From the NCBI RefSeq assembly GCF_001423615.1, contig NZ_LMOU01000001.1, forward strand, positions 738,878 to 802,877: 64,000 nt of DNA. Reading direction: 5' to 3'. Both the position numbers and the translations under genes were made by a program. This DNA is from Microbacterium sp. Leaf159 (GTDB lineage Bacteria; Actinomycetota; Actinomycetes; Actinomycetales; Microbacteriaceae). Each line of letters starts with the position of its first letter. Position 1 is the stretch's first letter. Below, in pieces: positions 27,913 to 37,607 of the stretch. The notes below the pieces were generated by a model that saw only the letters and a program-made list of their open reading frames with translations, was not told the DNA's origin and searched no databases.

Positions 27913-28452
27913 ATGGCATGGGTCACACACGAGTCGTCGACGGTGTATGAGAACCGGTGGATCGAGGTGCGGGAGGACCAGGTCACGGGACCCGGGGGCG
28001 ATGGGATCTACGGCGTGGTGACCATGCGGCATCCGGCGGTCTTCGTCGTCGCTCTCGATGATGAAGACCGCGTCTGCCTCGTCACGCTCGAGCGCTACAC
28101 GACCGGCGTCTCGATCGAGGTGCCTGCCGGAGGTAGCGACGGCGAGGATCCGCTCGCAGCCGCGCAGCGCGAGCTGCTCGAGGAGACGGGCTTCGTCGCC
28201 GAGGACTGGACGGCACTCGGAACGATGAACGCCCTCAACGGGATCGCCCACGCGCCCGAGCACGTGTTCCTCGCTCGGAGCCTGACTCCGTCCGATGACT
28301 CCACGCACACCCAGGCGGAGGAGGGCATCGACGCCGTCACCTGGCTGCCGTTCTCCGACGTGCTCGGCATGATCTCCGACGGCCGGATCACCGATGGAGA
28401 GACCGTGGCTGCCATTGCCTACGCCGGCATCCGTCTGGGCAGATTCCGCTGA
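27913..28452 (+). CDS. NUDIX hydrolase (ADP-ribose pyrophosphatase-like)
   Basis: This 179-residue protein has a Nudix box from about residue 73 to 94 with the catalytic REL-x-EETG core (86-93) and Glu78. The spacer between the first Gly and Glu78 is one residue shorter than the standard pattern. The preceding IEVPAGG and the layout match ADP-ribose/nucleoside-diphosphate-sugar pyrophosphatases. It is divergent from dapA. Confidence 0.85.
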   Translation: MAWVTHESSTVYENRWIEVREDQVTGPGGDGIYGVVTMRHPAVFVVALDDEDRVCLVTLERYTTGVSIEVPAGGSDGEDPLAAAQRELLEETGFVAEDWTALGTMNALNGIAHAPEHVFLARSLTPSDDSTHTQAEEGIDAVTWLPFSDVLGMISDGRITDGETVAAIAYAGIRLGRFR

Positions 28453-28512
28453 TCTCGTAGCGCCCTGCTTCGCACGCCACGCGCCCGCTGCAGGACGAGA
28501 TCGGCGTTCAGC

Positions 28513-29274
28513 TCAGACGCGACCCCGGCGAGCGACGCCCGACGTCACCGAGCTCGGCAGCAGGCGCGCGATCGCGACGATCGCCTTGTAGCGCAGTGAC
28601 GGGATCGAGACGGCCCTGCCTCGCGCCGCATCGTGGAGCCCTTCGCGCACGACGTCACGTGCGTCGAGCCACATGAACGCCGGAACGCCCTCGTGCCCCG
28701 GCGCGAGCCCCATCCGCTCGTGGAAGGTCGTGTGCGTGAAACCGGGGCAGACCGCGGTCACACTCACCCTGTCGGAGGCGTACTCGGCGTTCGCCCAGCG
28801 GCTGAAGCCGATGAGCCAGCTCTTGCAGGCCGAATACGTCGAGCGGGAGATGAACCCGGCGACGGACGCGACGTTGATGATGCGGCCACCGCGGCCTCGC
28901 ATCGACCCGAGCGCCGCATGCATGAGGCGCATCGACGCCTCGACGTGGACGCGGAGGTGCCGCACCTCGTCGTCGATGTCGTTGTCGGCGAACTGCAGCG
29001 GCAGGCCGAAGCCGGCGTTGTTGATCAGCAGATCCACCGGGTCGGAGGCATCGCCCAGACGGTCGGCGACGCGGTCCACATCGGCGGCCTCGGAGAGATC
29101 CGCGACGAGGATCTCGACTGCGATGCCGTATTCGCTGCGCAGCTCCGCCGCGACGCTCTCGAGAGCATCCGTCGACCGGGCGACGAGCACGAGGTCGGCG
29201 CGGCGACGGGCGAGCTGGCGGGCGAACTCGACACCGAGCCCTGCGCTCGCGCCGGTGATCAGTGCGGTGGGCAT
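28513..29274 (-). CDS. Short-chain dehydrogenase/reductase
   Basis: This 253-residue protein is a classical SDR with the NAD(P) motif TGASAGLG (about residues 8-15), NNAGFG near 87, and the catalytic Tyr-Lys pair in YSACK near residue 152. The substrate is unknown. Its ATG shares one base with the folA stop (TGATG), making thyA-folA-SDR a tightly packed operon. Confidence 0.88.
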   Translation of the reverse strand: MPTALITGASAGLGVEFARQLARRRADLVLVARSTDALESVAAELRSEYGIAVEILVADLSEAADVDRVADRLGDASDPVDLLINNAGFGLPLQFADNDIDDEVRHLRVHVEASMRLMHAALGSMRGRGGRIINVASVAGFISRSTYSACKSWLIGFSRWANAEYASDRVSVTAVCPGFTHTTFHERMGLAPGHEGVPAFMWLDARDVVREGLHDAARGRAVSIPSLRYKAIVAIARLLPSSVTSGVARRGRV

Positions 29275-29750
29275 CAGCGCTCGTATCCCAGGAAGCGGAA
29301 GCGGACTCCCGACCGGGAGGTCTGCCACTCCCCCTCGTCGACCAGCCGCCACCCGGTCTTCGACGGGGCGTAGGCATCGCCCGCGACGTCGAGGTCGAGC
29401 TCGGTGACCTCGAGACGGTCGGCATCTGCGATCACGAGCCGGAAGATCTCGGCTCCTCCGATGATCCAGACCCTCTCGTGTCCGCGCACCGCATCGGTGA
29501 CGGTCGCTGCTCGCCTGACGCCCTCTTCGGTCCAGTCCTGCTGGCGCGTGATAACGATGTTCTCGCGCCCGGGGAGCGGGCGGAATCGTTCAGGCAGCGA
29601 GTCCCACGTCTTGCGCCCCATGATCACGGGCGCTCCGAGGGTCTTCTCCTTGAAGTGGGCGAGATCTTCGGGGACGTTCCACGGCATTCCGCCTTCGGCT
29701 CCGATGACGCCGCCCTGGGCTTCGGCCCAGATCAGGCCGACCCACGTCAC
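29274..29750 (-). CDS. folA: Dihydrofolate reductase
   Basis: This 158-residue enzyme reduces dihydrofolate with NADPH. It has the active-site segment [18 protein letters not shown], with the catalytic acidic residue in PEDL, the [12 protein letters not shown] motif and the nucleotide motif IIGGAEIF. It starts with GTG at 29750, overlapping the thyA stop in GTGA. It regenerates tetrahydrofolate used up by thymidylate synthase, which is encoded immediately upstream. Confidence 0.95.
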   Translation of the reverse strand: MTWVGLIWAEAQGGVIGAEGGMPWNVPEDLAHFKEKTLGAPVIMGRKTWDSLPERFRPLPGRENIVITRQQDWTEEGVRRAATVTDAVRGHERVWIIGGAEIFRLVIADADRLEVTELDLDVAGDAYAPSKTGWRLVDEGEWQTSRSGVRFRFLGYER

Positions 29751-30556
29751 ACCGCCACCGCCGCCCGGATCGGGGCATGGTGCTGATAGTCCTCGACGAT
29801 GAAGTCGTCGTAGGCGTAGTCGAAGATCGATTCCGGCTTGCGTGCGAAGCGCAGCGACGGGTAGGGATACGCGTCGCGGGTGAGCTGCTCGCGCACCTGA
29901 TCGAGGTGATTGTCGTAGATGTGGCAGTCGCCACCGGTCCAGACGAAGTCTCCCGGCTCGAGCCCGACCTGCTGAGCCACCATCAGCGTCAGCAGGGCGT
30001 AGGACGCGATGTTGAACGGGACGCCGAGGAACAGATCGGCGCTGCGCTGGTAGAGCTGGCACGAGAGCTTGCCGTCTGCGACGTAGAACTGGAAGAGCGC
30101 GTGGCACGGGGCGAGTGCCATGTCGGGGATGTCCGCGGGGTTCCACGCCGAGACGATCAGGCGTCGGGAATCGGGAGCCTTGCGGATCTGATCGATCACG
30201 TCGCTCAGCTGGTCGATGCTCTCGCCGTCAGGCGTCGGCCAGGACCGCCACTGCACGCCGTAGACGGGTCCGAGATCACCCGAGGCGTCGGCCCACTCGT
30301 CCCAGATCGTGACACCGTTGTCCTGGAGCCACTTGACGTTGGAGTCGCCTCTGAGGAACCAGAGGAGCTCGTAGGCGATCGACTTGAAATGCACGCGCTT
30401 CGTCGTGATCAGCGGAAAGCCCTGCGAGAGGTCGAAGCGGATCTGCCTGCCGAAGACGCTGGTGGTCCCCGTGCCGGTGCGATCCGACTTGTGCGTGCCG
30501 GACTCCAGCACGTCGCGGAGCAGGTCTTCATACGGCGTCGGGACGGCTGCGCTCAT
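29747..30556 (-). CDS. thyA: Thymidylate synthase
   Basis: This 269-residue enzyme methylates dUMP to dTMP using methylene-tetrahydrofolate. The nucleophile is Cys151 in [11 protein letters not shown], and the [17 protein letters not shown] segment and [10 protein letters not shown] motif are intact. The ATG at 30556 matches the family N-terminus; a start 24 bases upstream is possible but unnecessary. Confidence 0.97.
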   Translation of the reverse strand: MSAAVPTPYEDLLRDVLESGTHKSDRTGTGTTSVFGRQIRFDLSQGFPLITTKRVHFKSIAYELLWFLRGDSNVKWLQDNGVTIWDEWADASGDLGPVYGVQWRSWPTPDGESIDQLSDVIDQIRKAPDSRRLIVSAWNPADIPDMALAPCHALFQFYVADGKLSCQLYQRSADLFLGVPFNIASYALLTLMVAQQVGLEPGDFVWTGGDCHIYDNHLDQVREQLTRDAYPYPSLRFARKPESIFDYAYDDFIVEDYQHHAPIRAAVAV

Positions 30557-30652
30557 GTCTGCCAGACTACCCGCCCACAAGCGCCGAGAGTCCGTTCGTC
30601 ACGATGCGACACATCGGCCCCGGCGTGTCCGAACGGCCCCTATTCTCAATCC

Positions 30653-31066
30653 ATGTCGCCCGGAATCGCCCTCGCCGTGATCGGTGCGCTCCTCGTGATC
30701 GCCGCCGTCGTCGGGATCGTGCTGCGGATCCTCGACGGACGACGGCGAGGTGGTGGCCATCTCCTGTTCGATCCCGCCGATGCGGATGCCGATCGGCTCG
30801 GCTCGCACGCCACGCTCGTGCAGTTCAGCACCGAGATGTGCGCGCGCTGCCCTCAAGTGCGCAGGATGCTGTCGAGCTACGTCGCAGATGCCGACGGCCT
30901 GCATCACCTCGAGGTCGACCTCACGCATCGACCCGATCTCTCGGCGCGATACAAGGTCCTGCAGACCCCGACGACGTTCGTCGTCGACGGCTCCGGTGCC
31001 GTCCGCGCGCGATTCCACGGTGTACCGCACCGCCACGCACTCACCGAAGCACTCTCCGCCGTCTGA
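30653..31066 (+). CDS. Membrane-anchored thioredoxin-family protein
   Basis: This 137-residue protein has one N-terminal membrane helix (about residues 4-27) and then a thioredoxin fold with the active-site CxxC at Cys63-Ala-Arg-Cys66 and a cis-Pro segment LQTPTTFVVD. CARC is an unusual dipeptide for thioredoxins. The orientation of the anchor suggests the domain could face either side; the basic residues after the helix favour the cytoplasm. It is followed by a DUF4395 protein with another CxxC motif. Confidence 0.88.
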   Translation: MSPGIALAVIGALLVIAAVVGIVLRILDGRRRGGGHLLFDPADADADRLGSHATLVQFSTEMCARCPQVRRMLSSYVADADGLHHLEVDLTHRPDLSARYKVLQTPTTFVVDGSGAVRARFHGVPHRHALTEALSAV

Positions 31067-31088
31067 GGCGAGAAGGACTGGAGCAGAG

Positions 31089-31655
31089 ATGACCACTCCC
31101 GCAGGCATCGACCCCCGCGGCCCTCGCTTCGCCGCGACGATCACGACCGTGCTGCTTCTCGCCGCGACGTTCCTCGGGCTCGTCGGCATCTCGACGGCGC
31201 GGTCCTTCGGCTGGTTCGCGTACCAGCCGCTCGCGGCGGCGGACTTCGCCTCGGACACGTGGGCGATCGTCGCAGCATCCCCCGCCCAGCGCGCACTCGA
31301 TCCCGGCTTCCTCCTCACGGTCATGATCGCCCTGCTCTTCCTCTGGAGCGTGCTCTCCCCCGCAACGGCACCCTGGGGTGTCGTGTTCCGCCGGTTCGTG
31401 CGGCCACGACTCGCACCGCCCGCCGAGCTGGAGGATCCTCGTCCTCCGCGCTTCGCGCAGGGTGTGGGCCTCTTCGTCGTCACGATCGGACTCGTCCTGC
31501 ACCTGGTCGGTGTGCCGTGGGCGCTGCCGATCGCGACGGCCGCGGCGTTCATCGCCGCCTTCCTCAACGCCGCATTCTCGTTCTGCCTCGGCTGCCAGAT
31601 CTACCTGCTTCTGCAGCGTGTCGGCATCCTCGGCCGCACGCCCTCCGCGGCCTGA
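31089..31655 (+). CDS. DUF4395 membrane protein
   Basis: This 188-residue protein has about four membrane segments, including TTVLLLAATFLGLVGIS and LLTVMIALLFLWSVLS, and the conserved CLGC motif (Cys166, Cys169) near its C-terminus. DUF4395 proteins commonly sit beside thioredoxins in actinobacteria, which suggests a thiol-redox role in the membrane. It starts 22 bases after the thioredoxin gene. Confidence 0.88.
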   Translation: MTTPAGIDPRGPRFAATITTVLLLAATFLGLVGISTARSFGWFAYQPLAAADFASDTWAIVAASPAQRALDPGFLLTVMIALLFLWSVLSPATAPWGVVFRRFVRPRLAPPAELEDPRPPRFAQGVGLFVVTIGLVLHLVGVPWALPIATAAAFIAAFLNAAFSFCLGCQIYLLLQRVGILGRTPSAA

Positions 31656-31738
31656 GCGCGGTTCCGCCCGACGTACCCGATCGATAGGCTGGCCCCACAC
31701 GCGAGCGCACATCCCGCGACGCGAGAACCGGAGGAATC

Positions 31739-32161
31739 ATGCCCGTCACCAGCGAAGCCACCACCACCTGGACCGGATCCCTCGCGGAAGGCTCGGGCAC
31801 CGTCGCGTTCTCCTCGTCGAAGCTCGGCACCTTCCCGATCAACTGGAAGGCCCGCAGCGAGGGCAGCGACACCACCACCCCGGAGGAGCTGATCGCCGCG
31901 GCTCACGCCTCATGCTTCAGCATGGCCCTCTCGCACGCCCTCTCAGAGAACGGCACCCCGCCGGAGCGCGTCAACACCAGCGCTTCGGTCACCTTCAAGC
32001 CCGGTGTCGGAATCACCGGAAGCCACCTCAACGTCAACGCGGTCGTTCCGGGACTCACTCCCGAGGCGTTCCAGACGATCGCGGCCGAGGCCAAGGTCGG
32101 CTGCCCCGTGTCCCAGGCTCTCGCCGGCATCGAGATCACACTCGAGGCCACACTCGCCTGA
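31739..32161 (+). CDS. OsmC-family peroxiredoxin
   Basis: This 140-residue protein is an OsmC/Ohr-fold thiol peroxidase that reduces organic hydroperoxides. The two redox cysteines are Cys59 in AHASCFSM and Cys122 in VGCPVS, and the TPEEL helix start carries the conserved glutamates. The spacing fits the OsmC branch. It lies after the thioredoxin/DUF4395 pair, but an 83-base gap suggests its own promoter. Confidence 0.92.
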   Translation: MPVTSEATTTWTGSLAEGSGTVAFSSSKLGTFPINWKARSEGSDTTTPEELIAAAHASCFSMALSHALSENGTPPERVNTSASVTFKPGVGITGSHLNVNAVVPGLTPEAFQTIAAEAKVGCPVSQALAGIEITLEATLA

Positions 32162-32167
32162 GTCGGA

Positions 32168-32602
32168 TCAGCTCCGCGCGATGCGGATCGCCTCGCGGAT
32201 GCTGGCGCGGGCGTCCTTGCGGCGCCCCGCCGCATCCTGCACGACACCCAGACGGTAGCGTGCCCGCCAGTCTCCCGGAGCCGCATCCGCGTCGGCGGTG
32301 TACCGCTGGATCATCGGATCGGCGTCAGCGCGGGCGATCCGCCCGCTGGGGGTGAGTTCGGTCTCCGCCTCGGGCATGCCGCCCTCGGCATCCAGCTCGC
32401 GCCCCAGCCGGTCGGCCGCGAAGCCGAACTGCATCTCGCGCACGAGTGCCCACGCGCCGATGGGGGCGAGCACGATGAGCGCTATCCCCATTCCGATCGA
32501 TACCGGGGTCCCGACGGCGAAGAACATCACGGCCAGCCACACGGCGACCGCCAGATAGACGAGAAGCGCTGCGCCCATCAGGCCCACGCCGATTCGCGAC
32601 AT
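32168..32602 (-). CDS. Membrane protein with TPR-like C-terminus
   Basis: This 144-residue protein has two membrane helices in the first 55 residues. After a charged linker, the C-terminal section RYRLGVVQDAAGRRKDARASIREAIRIA looks like one tetratricopeptide repeat helix pair. The function is unknown. The ATG at 32602 shares one base with the dapB stop (TGATG); an adjacent in-frame GTG at 32605 is also possible. Confidence 0.8.
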   Translation of the reverse strand: MSRIGVGLMGAALLVYLAVAVWLAVMFFAVGTPVSIGMGIALIVLAPIGAWALVREMQFGFAADRLGRELDAEGGMPEAETELTPSGRIARADADPMIQRYTADADAAPGDWRARYRLGVVQDAAGRRKDARASIREAIRIARS

Positions 32603-33342
32603 CACGAACGGAGGCCGATGTCGATCATGCTCTCGAGACCGACGAACACACCGGTGGCACTCGCTGCGAAGGGAACGGCGAGACGGATGCCCGGAGCGTA
32701 GGCGAGGGCGGGGTCGACGGTGTCGTGCGTGAACGTCAGCGATTCTCCGGGCCCGGAGAGGATGACCTCCTGCTTCGCGATGACGCCGGGGCGACGCAGC
32801 GAATGGATCGGCACGCTGCCGACCTGCTGTCCACGTGCACGCTGATCGGCATGCGGGGCGCTGACCGGTCCCTGCTCGGCGCGTGCGGCCGCGATCAACT
32901 CGGCGGTGCGGACCGCCGTACCGCTCGGCGAATCGACCTTCGCCTCGTGATGCGCCTCGATGATCTCGGCGGAGCCGAAGAACGGTGCGGCCGCAGCAGC
33001 GAGAGCAGACCCGAGCACGGACCCCAGCGAGAAGTTAGGGATGAAGACGACGCCGGTACCGGCGTTCTCGGCCAACGGGCGCACGAGAGCGATTCGCTCC
33101 GACGACCAGCCGGAGGTGGCCACCAGCACATTGATCCGGCGTTCGACCGCAGCCCGCACGACGTCGACGCTCACCTGAGGTGTCGTCGCATCGATCACCA
33201 GCGCCGCGCCGTCCAGTTCGGCGAGGTCGCTTCGAGAGGTGAGCACGCGACTCACCTCGAAGCCCTCGAGCTCGTCGATCACCGCATGGATGATCGAGCC
33301 GAGCTTTCCGGTGCCGCCGACGAGTGCTACCTGCGTGGTCAT
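32602..33342 (-). CDS. dapB: 4-hydroxy-tetrahydrodipicolinate reductase
   Basis: This 246-residue enzyme reduces the DapA product in lysine synthesis. It has the nucleotide motif GGTGKLGS near the N-terminus and the catalytic segment EAHHEAKVDSPSGTA with the family histidine pair and lysine. It is slightly shorter than E. coli DapB (273), as in other actinobacteria. The membrane protein gene overlaps its stop. Confidence 0.95.
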   Translation of the reverse strand: MTTQVALVGGTGKLGSIIHAVIDELEGFEVSRVLTSRSDLAELDGAALVIDATTPQVSVDVVRAAVERRINVLVATSGWSSERIALVRPLAENAGTGVVFIPNFSLGSVLGSALAAAAAPFFGSAEIIEAHHEAKVDSPSGTAVRTAELIAAARAEQGPVSAPHADQRARGQQVGSVPIHSLRRPGVIAKQEVILSGPGESLTFTHDTVDPALAYAPGIRLAVPFAASATGVFVGLESMIDIGLRS

Positions 33343-33401
33343 GCGTTCAGTCTATTTCGCAGGGGCTCGCCGAACTCCGCGGCGGGCCGCGCACGGCCGA
33401 A

Positions 33402-34004
33402 TCAGACCGGCATGGCGTCGGGGATGCCCGTTCTGAGCTCGACCGGGAGGTGCCCCGTGTCGTTGTGCGTGAGCAGGGTCCACGGACGCCCCTGCTTCTG
33501 CGCGATGACGGTGAGACCGCAGTGCGCCTGATTGAGGGTCATCCACCGCCACTCGGGAGCGCCGAGCACCTCGCGGACGAACCATGAGATCACGAAGTTG
33601 TGGGTGATGAGCACCTCGTGCACGTCGCCCGGCTTGCGCACGAGGAACTCGTTCACGGCGTCGTACATCTGGGCGCGGCCCGCATCGAGCTCCGCCTCGG
33701 TGATCGAGCCGAAGAACGGTTCGTAGGCGGCAGGTGTCTCCTCGGTCATGCCGGTGGGCACGCAGTCGAACAGCAGGGCGGTCGGCGCGGGGTCGACGGA
33801 CGGGAGTCGGGCGGCGATCGCTCGGGCCGTCTCGTTCGCACGCAGCAAGGGCGAATGCCAGACCGCATCGAGAGGCAGACCCGAGAGGCGGTCTGCGATC
33901 AACTCGGCCTGACGCTGACCCCGTGGCGACAGCGGCCCGTCGGCGAGACCATGCTCGGCGTCCTGATGTTCACCATGTCGGACCAGATATATGTAATGCG
34001 TCAC
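33402..34004 (-). CDS. Histidine phosphatase family protein
   Basis: This 200-residue protein carries the phosphohistidine motif LVRHGEHQD (about residues 7-15, His10), the RANETARAI segment, and the second catalytic histidine in LITHNFVISWF. These are the features of phosphoglycerate-mutase-like phosphatases. The substrate is unknown. It is 59 bases upstream of dapB on the same strand. Confidence 0.9.
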   Translation of the reverse strand: MTHYIYLVRHGEHQDAEHGLADGPLSPRGQRQAELIADRLSGLPLDAVWHSPLLRANETARAIAARLPSVDPAPTALLFDCVPTGMTEETPAAYEPFFGSITEAELDAGRAQMYDAVNEFLVRKPGDVHEVLITHNFVISWFVREVLGAPEWRWMTLNQAHCGLTVIAQKQGRPWTLLTHNDTGHLPVELRTGIPDAMPV

Positions 34005-34084
34005 AAACTCGCTCGCTTCATCGACAGCGCTTGCCGGGATTCACTCCACCCTATGCCAGGTCTGTGACAGGGGCGTTACGACGC

Positions 34085-35113
34085 TCAGTTGCCGGCGCGA
34101 GTGAGCTCGGCGACCTGTGTGCGCGAAAGAGTGACGCCCGCACCCTGCATGAGCTCGTCGACATGATCGGTCGCGAACGTGTTGACGATCGGCGCTGCGA
34201 TCGTGCGCTGCGCGAGCAACCAGGCGATCGAGACGGCGGCGACCGGCACCTCGAGCTCGGTGGCCACCTGGTCGAGGGCTCGGAGGATCTTGGTGCCCCG
34301 ACGGTTGAGATGACCGCGGAGCTGCTCGCCACGCACCCCTCTCGAGGTCAGTGCCTTGCTGCGATGCCTGCCGGACAGGAACCCGTGCTCGAGGGCATGC
34401 GACGGCGTGACGGCGAGGCTCTGCGCACCCGCCACGAGTCGCAGATCGCCCTCGAACGGCTGCCGACGGATGAGGTTGTACGGAGAGTCGATGACCTCGA
34501 TGCGCGGGTATCCGGCAGAGGCGAGGATGCGCGCCTCGACGAGTCGCTCCGGAGCGAATCCGAACGCCCCGAGAGCGCCGATCTTGCCTGCATCGACCAT
34601 CCACTCGACGGTCGCGAGCGTGTCTTCGAGGTTCGTCGTCTTGTCGAGGGTCGCGTCGAGGTAGAGCACATCGATGCGATCGACTCCCAGACGCGTGAGC
34701 GATCCCTCGACCGCGCGCACCAGATTGACGGAGCCGAGACCGGGATTGTCGGCGTGCGCGCCGATGCGCACACTGAGCAACGCGCGTTCGCGCTGTCCGC
34801 GCGTCTGCAGCCACTGTCCGATGATGTGCTCACTGCGTCCGCCCGAGAAGCCGTCGGCCGTGTGGATCGCGTTGCCGCCGAATTCGACGTAGCGGTCGAG
34901 GATCCCGTGGCTCGTCTCGAGATCGACGTTCCAGCCGAACTCCGCCGCACCGAGCATCAGCGGGAACGTGTCGAGACCGGTCTCCCCGAGCGGGACGCGG
35001 ATGCTCTCCCCTATTCCGGGTCCGACGATCGGGATGGGGGCGGACGGGTGCTCTGCCGCGCTCTGCTGCGCGCGTTCGGGCGACGTACCTGCGCCTACGC
35101 TGAACAACCGCAT
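34085..35113 (-). CDS. Aldo/keto reductase-fold protein lacking the catalytic tetrad
   Basis: This 342-residue protein has the aldo/keto reductase barrel: DRYVEFGGNAIHTADGFSGG, SVRIGAH, RIDVLYLDATLD, GKIGALGAFGF and a C-terminal AAVSIAWLLAQ. By alignment to the family the four catalytic residues are all changed: Asp to His84, Tyr to Phe89, Lys to Arg116 and His to Asp153. It is therefore probably not an active reductase of the usual kind. The first 45 residues are an extra Ser/Pro/Gly-rich extension. The function is unknown. Confidence 0.85.
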   Translation of the reverse strand: MRLFSVGAGTSPERAQQSAAEHPSAPIPIVGPGIGESIRVPLGETGLDTFPLMLGAAEFGWNVDLETSHGILDRYVEFGGNAIHTADGFSGGRSEHIIGQWLQTRGQRERALLSVRIGAHADNPGLGSVNLVRAVEGSLTRLGVDRIDVLYLDATLDKTTNLEDTLATVEWMVDAGKIGALGAFGFAPERLVEARILASAGYPRIEVIDSPYNLIRRQPFEGDLRLVAGAQSLAVTPSHALEHGFLSGRHRSKALTSRGVRGEQLRGHLNRRGTKILRALDQVATELEVPVAAVSIAWLLAQRTIAAPIVNTFATDHVDELMQGAGVTLSRTQVAELTRAGN

Positions 35114-35274
35114 ATCCTCACCCCCGCGTCGGTCGGTGCGTACCGACCTGCGTCACTGCCTGTAATTGCACCCCCCGGTGCGTACTTCGAGAGTAAGCGA
35201 CATCCGCGAACTCGCCGACCAATCCAGGGAACGGCGCAAGAACTTCCCATAACGGTTTGATCACATCGGATACG

Positions 35275-35315
35275 ACGAAGCCCGAGCCGTCCGTGAGGAC
35301 AGACCCGGGCCTCGT
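35275..35315 (-). terminator. Probable terminator of pnp
   Basis: ACGAAGCCCGAG pairs with CCCGGGCCTCGT with two G-T-type mismatches, enclosing a smaller GTCC/GGAC stem. It lies 16 bases after the pnp stop on the minus strand. There is no T-run. Confidence 0.55.
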
Positions 35316-35330
35316 GTCGAAGCGCTCCGA

Positions 35331-37607
35331 TTACTCGGCTGCGGCCTCTTCAGCAGGAGCTGCGTCCGCTGCGGGAGCGTCGTCGAGCACAGGCTCGAGC
35401 GACAGCTTGCCGCGGTCGTCGATCTTCGTGATCTTCACGAGGATCTTCTGACCGACGGAGAGCACGTCGTCGACGTTCTCGACGCGCTTGCCACCGGCGA
35501 GCTTGCGCACCTCGGTGACGTGCAGCAGGCCGTCCTTGCCCGGGAGCAGGGAGACGAACGCACCGAACGTCGCGATCTTCACGACGGTTCCGAGGAACTG
35601 CTCGCCCACCTCGGGGTTGGTCGGGTTGGCGATCGCGTTGACCTGGGCGCGGGCGGCCTCGGCCGACGGGCCGTCGGTCGCGCCGATGTAGACGGTGCCG
35701 TCCTCCTCGATGGAGATCTGCGCACCGGTCTCGTCCTGGATCGCGTTGATCGTCTTGCCCTTCGGGCCGATCAGCTCACCGATCTTGTCGACCGGGATCT
35801 GCACGCTGATGACGCGAGGCGCGGTGGGCGCCATCTCGTCGGGAGCGTCGATCGCAGCGTTCAGGACGTTGAGGATCGTCAGACGCGCGTCGCGGGCCTG
35901 GGTCAGCGCGCCTGCGAGCACCGACGACGGGATGCCGTCGAGCTTCGTGTCGAGCTGGATCGCCGTGACGAATTCGCTGGTACCGGCGACCTTGAAGTCC
36001 ATGTCGCCGAGAGCGTCCTCGGCACCGAGGATGTCGGTGAGTGCGGCGTAGCGCGTCTCACCGTTGACCTCGTCGGAGACGAGACCCATCGCGATACCGG
36101 CGACGGCTGCGCGCAGCGGCACACCCGCGTTCAGGAGCGACAGGGTCGACGCGCAGACGGAGCCCATCGACGTCGAGCCGTTGGAGCTCAGCGCCTCGGA
36201 GACCTGACGGATCGCGTAGGGGAACTCCTCGCGGCTCGGCAGCACCGGCACGAGTGCGCGCTCGGCGAGGAAGCCGTGCCCGATCTCGCGACGCTTCGGC
36301 GAACCGACCCGGCCGGTCTCACCGGTCGAGTAGGGCGGGAAGTTGTAGTGGTGCATGTACCGCTTGCTCGTCGTGGGCGACAGCGAGTCGATCTGCTGCT
36401 CCATCTTGAGCATGTTCAGCGTGGTGATGCCCATGATCTGGGTCTCGCCGCGCTGGAAGATCGCGGAGCCGTGAACACGCGGGATGACCTGCACCTCGGC
36501 GTCGAGCGGACGGATGTCCGCCAGACCACGGCCGTCCATGCGCACGCTCTCCGTGAGGATGCGGCCGCGGACGATCTTCTTCGTGACGGACTTGTACGCC
36601 GCGGAGAACTCGAGCGGGGCTCCAGCGGGCAGGTTGCCGGCCTCGACCGCTTCGATGAGCTGCGCCTTGACGCGGTCCTTGACCTCGTCGTCCTTGCCCT
36701 GACGCTCCAGCTTGTCGGCGATCTGGTAGACGTTCACCAGGTCGTCGTAGGAGCGCTCGGCCACGAAGTCGTAGACCTCGCTGGAGTACGGCGGGAAGAC
36801 CGGGTACACGCCCGGCTCCTTCGCAGCCGTGGCTGCGAGCTCGGCCTGAGCCTTGACGAGCTGCGCGATGAAGGGCTTCGACGCTTCGAGACCCTGCGCG
36901 ACGACGGCCTCGTCGGGCTTCGTGGCGCCGGCCTTGATCAGGTTCCAGCTGCCCTCGGTGGCCTCAGCCTCGACCATCATGATCGCGACGTCTTCGGTGC
37001 CGTCGGACTTGGTGACGACACGACCGGCGACGATCAGGTCGAACACGGCCTCGCTCACCTGCTCGGCGGTCGGGAACGCGACCCACTGGTCGGCGTGCTC
37101 GCCCTGACCCGGGATGAACGCGAGGCGCACACCGGCGACCGGGCCCGAGAACGGAAGACCCGAGATCTGCGTCGACGCGGAGGCCGCGTTGATCGCGAGA
37201 GCGTCGTAGAACTCGCCCGGAGCGATCGAGAGCACGGTGATGACGATCTGGACCTCGTTGCGCAGGCCGTCGACGAACGACGGACGCAGCGGACGGTCGA
37301 TCAGACGGCAGACGAGGATCGCCTCGGTCGAGGGACGACCCTCACGACGGAAGAACGAGCCGGGGATCTTGCCCGCTGCGTACGAACGCTCTTCGACGTC
37401 GACCGTCAGCGGGAAGAAGTCGAAGCCCTCGCGCGGGTGCTTGCCGGCGCTCGTGGCCGAGAGGAGCATGGTCTCGCCGTCGAGGTAGGCGGCGACTGCG
37501 CCCTGAGCCTGCTGCGCGAGGCGGCCGGTCTCGAAGCGGATGGTGCGGGTGCCGAAGCGGCCGTTGTCGAGAACGGCCTCGGTGGCGGTGATTTCAGGAC
37601 CTTCCAA
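35331..37607 (-). CDS. pnp: Polyribonucleotide nucleotidyltransferase
   Basis: This 758-residue protein is the phosphorolytic 3'-5' exoribonuclease PNPase. It has two RNase PH-like domains (about 15-230 and 335-560), including GQTQ-like QRGETQIMG and STMGSVCA segments, then a KH domain (about 600-655) and an S1 domain (about 665-735), followed by an Ala/Glu-rich tail. The start is a TTG at 37607 preceded by AAGGAGAG at a good distance. In many bacteria it lies next to rpsO; here rpsO is 20 kb away. Confidence 0.97.
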   Translation of the reverse strand: MEGPEITATEAVLDNGRFGTRTIRFETGRLAQQAQGAVAAYLDGETMLLSATSAGKHPREGFDFFPLTVDVEERSYAAGKIPGSFFRREGRPSTEAILVCRLIDRPLRPSFVDGLRNEVQIVITVLSIAPGEFYDALAINAASASTQISGLPFSGPVAGVRLAFIPGQGEHADQWVAFPTAEQVSEAVFDLIVAGRVVTKSDGTEDVAIMMVEAEATEGSWNLIKAGATKPDEAVVAQGLEASKPFIAQLVKAQAELAATAAKEPGVYPVFPPYSSEVYDFVAERSYDDLVNVYQIADKLERQGKDDEVKDRVKAQLIEAVEAGNLPAGAPLEFSAAYKSVTKKIVRGRILTESVRMDGRGLADIRPLDAEVQVIPRVHGSAIFQRGETQIMGITTLNMLKMEQQIDSLSPTTSKRYMHHYNFPPYSTGETGRVGSPKRREIGHGFLAERALVPVLPSREEFPYAIRQVSEALSSNGSTSMGSVCASTLSLLNAGVPLRAAVAGIAMGLVSDEVNGETRYAALTDILGAEDALGDMDFKVAGTSEFVTAIQLDTKLDGIPSSVLAGALTQARDARLTILNVLNAAIDAPDEMAPTAPRVISVQIPVDKIGELIGPKGKTINAIQDETGAQISIEEDGTVYIGATDGPSAEAARAQVNAIANPTNPEVGEQFLGTVVKIATFGAFVSLLPGKDGLLHVTEVRKLAGGKRVENVDDVLSVGQKILVKITKIDDRGKLSLEPVLDDAPAADAAPAEEAAAE

